Shown here in pieces: positions 6,814 to 10,526 of a stretch of 10,526 nt of DNA. Numbering within the stretch: the first letter of the stretch is position 1; each line of letters opens with the position of its first letter. The DNA comes from Methanobacteriota archaeon (GTDB lineage Archaea > Thermoplasmatota > Poseidoniia > Poseidoniales > Poseidoniaceae). The notes beneath the pieces were generated by a model. That model saw only the letters and a list, made by a program, of their open reading frames with translations, searched no databases and was not told where the DNA came from. Position numbers and translations under genes: made by a program. The stretch is from positions 57,920-68,445 of the forward strand of contig PBHQ01000004.1 of NCBI GenBank assembly GCA_002719475.1, in the 5' to 3' direction.

Positions 6814-7560
6814 ATGACTGAAATTGCCGTACTTGTGAAGAGAGTCCCAGATACCAATGCGCAGATCCTAGTTTCGAGTGACAGGGTAGACCTATCCGCA
6901 GTTAAATGGGTCATGAGCCCATACGATGAATTAGCACTCGAAGCGGCAATGTTGCACAAAGAGGCTAAGGGTGGCAATGTAACAGCGATTACTCTAGGAA
7001 ATGCCGACTGCGACAAGGTCCTCAAAGATGCCAAAGCCGTTGGGGTAGATCGAATCATTCGCGTATGGGATGATTCATGGTCTGAACTAGATTCTAATCA
7101 GGCACAGTCTGCCTTAGCCAATGTCATTCGAGATTTGGGAATCAACATCGTATACTGCGGCAAATCCGCAGCAGACACTGGTGCCGGTTCTACCGGTCCC
7201 GGAGTTGCAGAGCGCTTGGGTTGGGCCAGTGCAAGCAACATCATTGGACTTGAATTCGAAGATGCTGGAGTTGAGGCGATGGTACCAGCGGCTACTGGCA
7301 ATGCACGTACAGGAGTCTCCCTACCAGCAGTGATTTCATGCGACAAAGGATTCTGCAAACCTCGCAAGCCTAATGTTAAGGGAATCATGATGGCAAAAAG
7401 AGCACAGGTAGAAGTTATGTCATCGGAGATTCCTTCATCCAGCATCAGTATCATCTCCCATTCCCCCCCTCCAAAGAAGGCCCCTGGTCAAACCTTTGAG
7501 GGTGCGTCTGAAGTGCCTCGCGTGGTGGCAGCTTTGCGAAACGACGCCAATGTTATCTAA
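6814..7560 (+). CDS. etfB: Electron transfer flavoprotein, beta subunit
   Basis: ETF beta binds AMP and, with ETF alpha, carries electrons from acyl-CoA dehydrogenases to the membrane ETF:quinone oxidoreductase. The 248 residues are near the usual 250-260. Family marks are MTEIAVLVKRVPDT at the N-terminus, MSPYDELALEAA (34-45), GKSAADTGAGSTGPGVAERLGW (116-137) in the nucleotide-binding region, LPAVISCDKGFCKPRKP (170-186), and GIMMAKRAQVEV (190-201), which corresponds to the recognition-loop region. The stretch before LPAVIS (MVPAATGNARTGVS) is a poor match to the classical signature, which normally has a VER..DGG-type strand there. The 77-bp gap from gcdH and the 9-nt gap to etfA suggest one transcription unit. 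The separate beta and alpha genes and the acyl-CoA dehydrogenase partner fit a classical (non-bifurcating) ETF; that is inference from context. Confidence 0.94.
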   Translation: MTEIAVLVKRVPDTNAQILVSSDRVDLSAVKWVMSPYDELALEAAMLHKEAKGGNVTAITLGNADCDKVLKDAKAVGVDRIIRVWDDSWSELDSNQAQSALANVIRDLGINIVYCGKSAADTGAGSTGPGVAERLGWASASNIIGLEFEDAGVEAMVPAATGNARTGVSLPAVISCDKGFCKPRKPNVKGIMMAKRAQVEVMSSEIPSSSISIISHSPPPKKAPGQTFEGASEVPRVVAALRNDANVI

Positions 7561-7566
7561 GGTGAT
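7561..7566 (+). promoter_or_regulatory. etfA: Shine-Dalgarno site of etfA
   Basis: GGTGAT begins directly after the etfB stop (TAA, 7558-7560) and lies 3 nt before the ATG at 7570. It fixes the start and indicates re-initiation within a polycistronic message. Confidence 0.7.
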
Positions 7567-7569
7567 AAA

Positions 7570-8502
7570 ATGAGTGAAACGATAGTCATAGCAGAGACCA
7601 GAAATGGAGAACTTCACCCAGTGACCGCGGAATTGGTCAGTGCAGCAAACAATCTTGGTGAGTCAACCACCATAGTTGTTCCAAGTACCAACGATGCTGC
7701 AGCGAATTCCGCTTCAGGTATCGCTGGAGTGAGCAAGATTATCGCTTGTGTAGGCGACTGTTTTGCTGCTTACGATGCCGCTTCATGGGCTGAAGCAATC
7801 GATTCGTGCGCTCCTTCAGGAGTCATTGTCTGTGCTGCCAGCCAGAACGGTAAGGATTTGGCCAGCAGACTAGCTGCACGTCGATCCATCTCTGTTGTCC
7901 AAGATGTTGTTGGAATCGATGGAGGCACATTGACGCAACCAATCTATTCCGGTAAAGCAATGCAAAAACTCTCCTTGAACGGAGATGCGGCAATCAGCGT
8001 ACGAGCCAATACCTTTGCAGCAGCAGGGGGCGGCGGAAGCGCAGACGTATCAGTCATTAACCAGTCTGCAGATGTTGCAACTGCGGTAAGAGAGATGATT
8101 GCCAAAGCCAGTGAAAGGTTGGATGTTGCGGAAGCAGATATCATCATCTCAGGTGGGCGCGGAATGCAGGACCCTGCCAACTTCGCCAACCTTGAGCGCT
8201 TGGCAGATACCCTAGGTGCAGCAGTAGGTGCAAGTAGAGCAGCGGTCGATACTTGGGAAGAAATCCCTCACAGCATGCAAGTAGGACAGACCGGTAAGAC
8301 TGTCAATCCAAGCCTATACATCGCCGTAGGTATCAGCGGTGCTATCCAACACCTTGCTGGAATGCGCACCTCGAAGTATATCGTAGCCATCAACAAAGAT
8401 CCTGAAGCACCTATCTTCAAGCACGCAGATTACGGAATTGTCTCTACTTGGGAAGATGCACTACCAGTTCTTGAGTCAGAACTCAAGGCTCTACTCGGCT
8501 GA
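7570..8502 (+). CDS. etfA: Electron transfer flavoprotein, alpha subunit
   Basis: FAD-binding partner of ETF beta. The 310 residues are full length. The N-terminal Rossmann-like half (1-150) is more variable. The C-terminal FAD domain is very well conserved: ISGGRGMQD (193-201), GASRAAVD (220-227), QVGQTGKTV (237-245), the alpha-subunit signature [13 protein letters not shown] (249-261) continuing to VAIN (272-275), and [16 protein letters not shown] (276-291). Arg223, Thr241 and His261 match human Arg249, Thr266 and His286, which contact FAD. A Gly/Ala-rich linker ([10 protein letters not shown], 150-159) joins the halves. It sits between etfB and a small LETM1-like gene on the same strand, and most likely accepts electrons from the upstream glutaryl-CoA dehydrogenase. 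Confidence 0.97.
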   Translation: MSETIVIAETRNGELHPVTAELVSAANNLGESTTIVVPSTNDAAANSASGIAGVSKIIACVGDCFAAYDAASWAEAIDSCAPSGVIVCAASQNGKDLASRLAARRSISVVQDVVGIDGGTLTQPIYSGKAMQKLSLNGDAAISVRANTFAAAGGGGSADVSVINQSADVATAVREMIAKASERLDVAEADIIISGGRGMQDPANFANLERLADTLGAAVGASRAAVDTWEEIPHSMQVGQTGKTVNPSLYIAVGISGAIQHLAGMRTSKYIVAINKDPEAPIFKHADYGIVSTWEDALPVLESELKALLG

Positions 8503-8547
8503 ACCGTCTTGCGACAGCATCAAACCCATGATGCCTCATCAAGGCCC
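8503..8547 (+). other. Short spacer with mutually exclusive small hairpins
   Basis: Between etfA and the next gene lie three related words: GCATCA (8517-8522), TGATGC (8529-8534) and CATCA (8537-8541). The middle word can pair with either neighbour: 6 bp with a 6-nt loop, or 5 bp with a 3-nt loop. Both stems are small and could be chance. Confidence 0.3.
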
Positions 8548-9051
8548 ATGACAGAAGACAAGGGCGACAAGAAAGGAATAGTCGCCAAGGCTGTATTGGC
8601 CGCTGGACTGATGTGGAAAGGCGCGAAGATGGTCAAACCTGAGAATCGCGAGGAATTCATGGAGGTTGTCAAAGACCCGAAAACATGGGGAGAGAAGATT
8701 TCCGATGCATGGGATTGGACCCTAATCGAGGCTGGAGAGACCAAAGATGCAATCGTTATTCTTGCTAAGATTGCACTCGCAAGAAAAGTGTCTGCTCGAG
8801 AAATGAAGGATACCGCTGAACAACTCGGTGAAATTGGTTTATTGATTCCACCTCTCAGAGTTTTCGCTATCCCTGGAAGTTGGCTACTTCTTGGTACCCT
8901 CTCCAAGTTGACTCCTTGGCATTTGATGCCAGAGATTAACCTTCCAGATCTCGATTTGCGCCAAGCCCTGATGGAACGCTTCGGACAAGGTGAATCAACT
9001 GGTTTCGAGAATGAAGCAGATGCAGCGCTCAAAGCCTTGGAAGACGAATGA
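8548..9051 (+). CDS. Small LETM1-like protein
   Basis: 167 residues from the ATG at 8548; AAGG lies 3 nt before it, and the frame could extend to a TTG at 8509. The N-terminus is Lys/Asp-rich, then a mildly hydrophobic helix (GIVAKAVLAAGLMW, 10-23). Residues 62-96 (AGETKDAIVILAKIALARKV, then SAREMKDTAEQLGEI) are amphipathic helices. Residues 97-128 contain GLLIPPLRVFAIPGSWLLL and LSKLTPWHLMP. From memory this resembles the LETM1 core, where a Pro-rich hydrophobic stretch is followed by KLFPxLLPS, and small bacterial LETM1-like proteins with ETKxA...LKxQLKD...PGG..LLP. LETM1 proteins act in mitochondrial K+/H+ or Ca2+/H+ exchange and ribosome contact; no such role is shown here. One hydrophobic segment (98-118) may be membrane-associated. 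It follows etfA by 45 bp, so co-transcription is likely. Confidence 0.75.
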   Translation: MTEDKGDKKGIVAKAVLAAGLMWKGAKMVKPENREEFMEVVKDPKTWGEKISDAWDWTLIEAGETKDAIVILAKIALARKVSAREMKDTAEQLGEIGLLIPPLRVFAIPGSWLLLGTLSKLTPWHLMPEINLPDLDLRQALMERFGQGESTGFENEADAALKALEDE

Positions 9052-10526
9052 TCAACCCTGCCAAGGAGCCCATGTTCCACCGGGTGGGCGATAGTAATTG
9101 ATGCCACTTCCAGATGGCCATTCCACCCATTCATAACCTGCCTCATCGGTCTTTCCTTGAATATCAGGAGGGGGTTGTGAAGACGCAGTCTCATGGTGAG
9201 GCATAGAATCCATTGCGACTCCACTTTCACCTATCAATTCATCAAATTCTGAATCACTTTGCGATGAAATTGCTGCTGCAAATTGATCTTCTTTACGCCA
9301 ATTGGGTCCTTTACCGCCTCTTCTTATCATCGTGAAGACTAGGACCAATAATAGGAAGCCTATTCCGGTAAATGCGTAGATTTGCCATTCAGGAGTCATG
9401 GTACTGGCCTCTAGATTATCATCCAAGGTGCCACTTCCAACATCGTTTTCATCGTCTTCTGTTTCATTCAGGAAGGTGTTGTTGGTGAAAGTCTGGTTTT
9501 CAAAAGTCTCATTCGTGTAAGTATTGTTGGTGAAAGTCTGATTGGCAAAAGTTTCGTTGCTATAGGTGTTATTTGTGTAGGTATTGTTGGTGAATTCATC
9601 CGTGTTATTAACGAAAGTATTGTTCACCCAAGTGGTATTGTTGTGGTAATGATTCTCGTTATTGATTACCGTAGTGTTTCCACCTCCACCTCCTCCGGTT
9701 GTGGGTATGTCTCCTGAGGCGCAACCATTGCTATCCACTGCCAAACCAGCAGCTGTCAAGCCACAACGGTCGTATAAATCGCTGACTCCATCTCCATCAT
9801 CATCCCAATCCTCATTCATGTCATGACAACCATCTTGATCGAAATCAACAGATGGATTGGTCAACCAACCAAGCGGGCTCTTAGGACATTGATCATCGAC
9901 ATCAAGAACGCCATCGTTATCATCATCAAGATCTTCATCTGCATCTCTACAACCGTCTGAATCCCAATCTGTCACGCTACCCGATGGCCAATCAACCATC
10001 CCTGCAACACAGAAGTCCTCATGATCCAAGTAATCATCATCGTCATCATTGATATCTTCTGAAGAATCTTGACAACCATCACCATCATTGTCAGTCATAC
10101 CTGTAGAAGACCAACCCATCTCTCCCGCAGCGCATCTATCATCAACATCCAAAACCGAATCGGCATCATCGTCTAGATCCTCATCCAGATCTCTACAACC
10201 ATCTCCATCTCGGTCAGTATCATTGTTACTGGTCCATCCAAGCATTCCCAGCGGGCAGGAATCGAAAGTATCGGTGACCGAATCCGAGTCATCGTCATGA
10301 TCTTCGACCAAGTCCCAACAGCCATCGCTATCATGATCAGTGCTACTGTTTGACAACCAATTCAGATAACCTGTAGGGCATGAATCTGCAGTGTCAACCA
10401 AGCCATCTTCATCATCGTCAAGATCCTCATCGGCATCCTTGCAACCATCACCATCATGATCAGTAGTGGAATTACTCAACCAAGATATCGAACCCATTGG
10501 GCAAGAATCCAAAGCATCAACAATCG
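9052..10526 (-). CDS. TSP3-repeat surface protein with sequon stalk and membrane anchor (5' partial)
   Basis: The frame runs off the right edge (bases 10513-10524 continue it as I-V-D-A), so the N-terminus is missing; a TTG at 10512 is not a real start. Residue numbers count that TTG as 1. Six Asp-rich repeats of exactly 41 residues (2-247) each have Cys at positions 3 and 23 and a DxDxDGC...EDxDDDxD core, as in Ca2+-binding thrombospondin type-3 repeats. A seventh, truncated unit ending VDSNGC (248-263) is a typical cap. Then follow six glycines (273-278), an Asn/Thr array with 14 N-x-T sequons (279-351), an acidic stretch, a membrane helix (about 376-396, then RRGGK) and a cytoplasmic tail of about 90 residues ending in an aromatic cluster. 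Topology: repeats outside, tail inside. It is probably a cell-surface adhesin or structural protein; the ligand is unknown. The stop abuts that of the LETM1-like gene. Confidence 0.9.
   Translation of the reverse strand, partial: IVDALDSCPMGSISWLSNSTTDHDGDGCKDADEDLDDDEDGLVDTADSCPTGYLNWLSNSSTDHDSDGCWDLVEDHDDDSDSVTDTFDSCPLGMLGWTSNNDTDRDGDGCRDLDEDLDDDADSVLDVDDRCAAGEMGWSSTGMTDNDGDGCQDSSEDINDDDDDYLDHEDFCVAGMVDWPSGSVTDWDSDGCRDADEDLDDDNDGVLDVDDQCPKSPLGWLTNPSVDFDQDGCHDMNEDWDDDGDGVSDLYDRCGLTAAGLAVDSNGCASGDIPTTGGGGGGNTTVINNENHYHNNTTWVNNTFVNNTDEFTNNTYTNNTYSNETFANQTFTNNTYTNETFENQTFTNNTFLNETEDDENDVGSGTLDDNLEASTMTPEWQIYAFTGIGFLLLVLVFTMIRRGGKGPNWRKEDQFAAAISSQSDSEFDELIGESGVAMDSMPHHETASSQPPPDIQGKTDEAGYEWVEWPSGSGINYYRPPGGTWAPWQG
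9460..9678 (-). repeat. Asn/Thr-rich sequon array with a 15-bp period
   Basis: Encodes residues 279-351 of the surface protein. From Asn309 to Asn349 nine N-[NEQ]-T sequons fall exactly every five residues, with Phe or Tyr after eight of the nine Thr (Glu after the last), giving a pentamer N-[NEQ]-T-[FY]-x. Further sequons are at 279, 291, 292, 297 and 302. It lies between a hexaglycine hinge and the membrane helix, so it is positioned as a stalk. Confidence 0.85.
9712..10509 (-). repeat. Tandem 123-bp coding repeats (TSP3-like units)
   Basis: Six diverged in-frame units of exactly 123 bp: 10509-10387, 10386-10264, 10263-10141, 10140-10018, 10017-9895 and 9894-9772. A 60-bp partial unit (9771-9712) follows. 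Each encodes D-x-C at the start, Trp at position 10, D-x-D-x-DGC at 17-23 and E-D-x-[DN]-D-D at 28-33. The array continues past the window end. Sequence divergence between units but none in length suggests selection on spacing. Confidence 0.9.

Noticed and set aside
8509..8547. TTG start at 8509 for the LETM1-like gene
   Set aside because: No ribosome binding site fits it, and the ATG at 8548 gives a more usual charged N-terminus followed by a helix.
9068..9089. GC-rich stem GCCCA/TGGGC near the 3' end of the surface-protein gene
   Set aside because: Explained by the Pro-Pro-Gly-Gly-Thr-Trp codons; no T-tract follows, so a terminator call is not supported.
9712..10526. CRISPR-like or DNA-level tandem repeat array
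   Set aside because: The period is 123 bp, the units are diverged at DNA level, and they translate as TSP3-like repeats in one continuous frame; no spacer/repeat alternation.
1..10526. tRNA, rRNA, transposon, toxin-antitoxin or defence genes
   Set aside because: I looked on both strands and saw no cloverleaf, transposase motif, inverted terminal repeat or defence-family protein.

Overview
This window looks like a compact piece of chromosome from a marine planktonic archaeon, most likely a Poseidoniales (Marine Group II) or related Thermoplasmatota lineage. That placement is inference. It rests on an archaeal/eukaryotic-type tyrosyl-tRNA synthetase, Shine-Dalgarno sites of the GGTGA type, a large surface protein with thrombospondin type-3 (TSP3) repeats and an Asn-sequon stalk, and aerobic acyl-CoA oxidation genes. 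I see no rRNA, tRNA, insertion sequence, CRISPR array or phage gene.

Layout from left to right. A 5'-truncated Ala/Glu-rich coiled-coil protein (1-756, +) meets a short-chain-type acyl-CoA dehydrogenase (758-1924, -). A 123-bp divergent promoter region follows, then a small GcvH-fold protein (2048-2452, +) in which the lipoyl-lysine position is Asp. It converges on an ATGA-coupled pair (2453-4197, -): a DUF5611-like protein followed by tyrS. Next comes a long + strand run (4224-9051): a membrane-anchored beta-propeller protein, glutaryl-CoA dehydrogenase, ETF beta, ETF alpha and a small LETM1-like protein. The right end (9052-10526, -) is the C-terminal part of a TSP3-repeat surface protein whose N-terminus lies outside the window.

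Functionally, the core is gcdH-etfB-etfA. Glutaryl-CoA, an intermediate of lysine/tryptophan breakdown, is oxidised and decarboxylated to crotonyl-CoA, and the electrons pass to the ETF heterodimer encoded directly downstream. The second acyl-CoA dehydrogenase (758-1924) can plausibly use the same ETF. This suggests a heterotroph that consumes protein or fatty acids and has a respiratory chain; the ETF:quinone oxidoreductase is not in the window.

The points most worth a second look are: the GcvH-like protein that has lost its lipoylation lysine; the surface protein with six repeats of exactly 41 residues followed by a 5-residue-period array of N-glycosylation sequons; the LETM1-like protein next to the ETF genes; paired hairpins before etfB; and convergent gene pairs whose two stop codons share the palindrome TGATCA. 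I found no convincing evidence of a wholly new multi-gene system.
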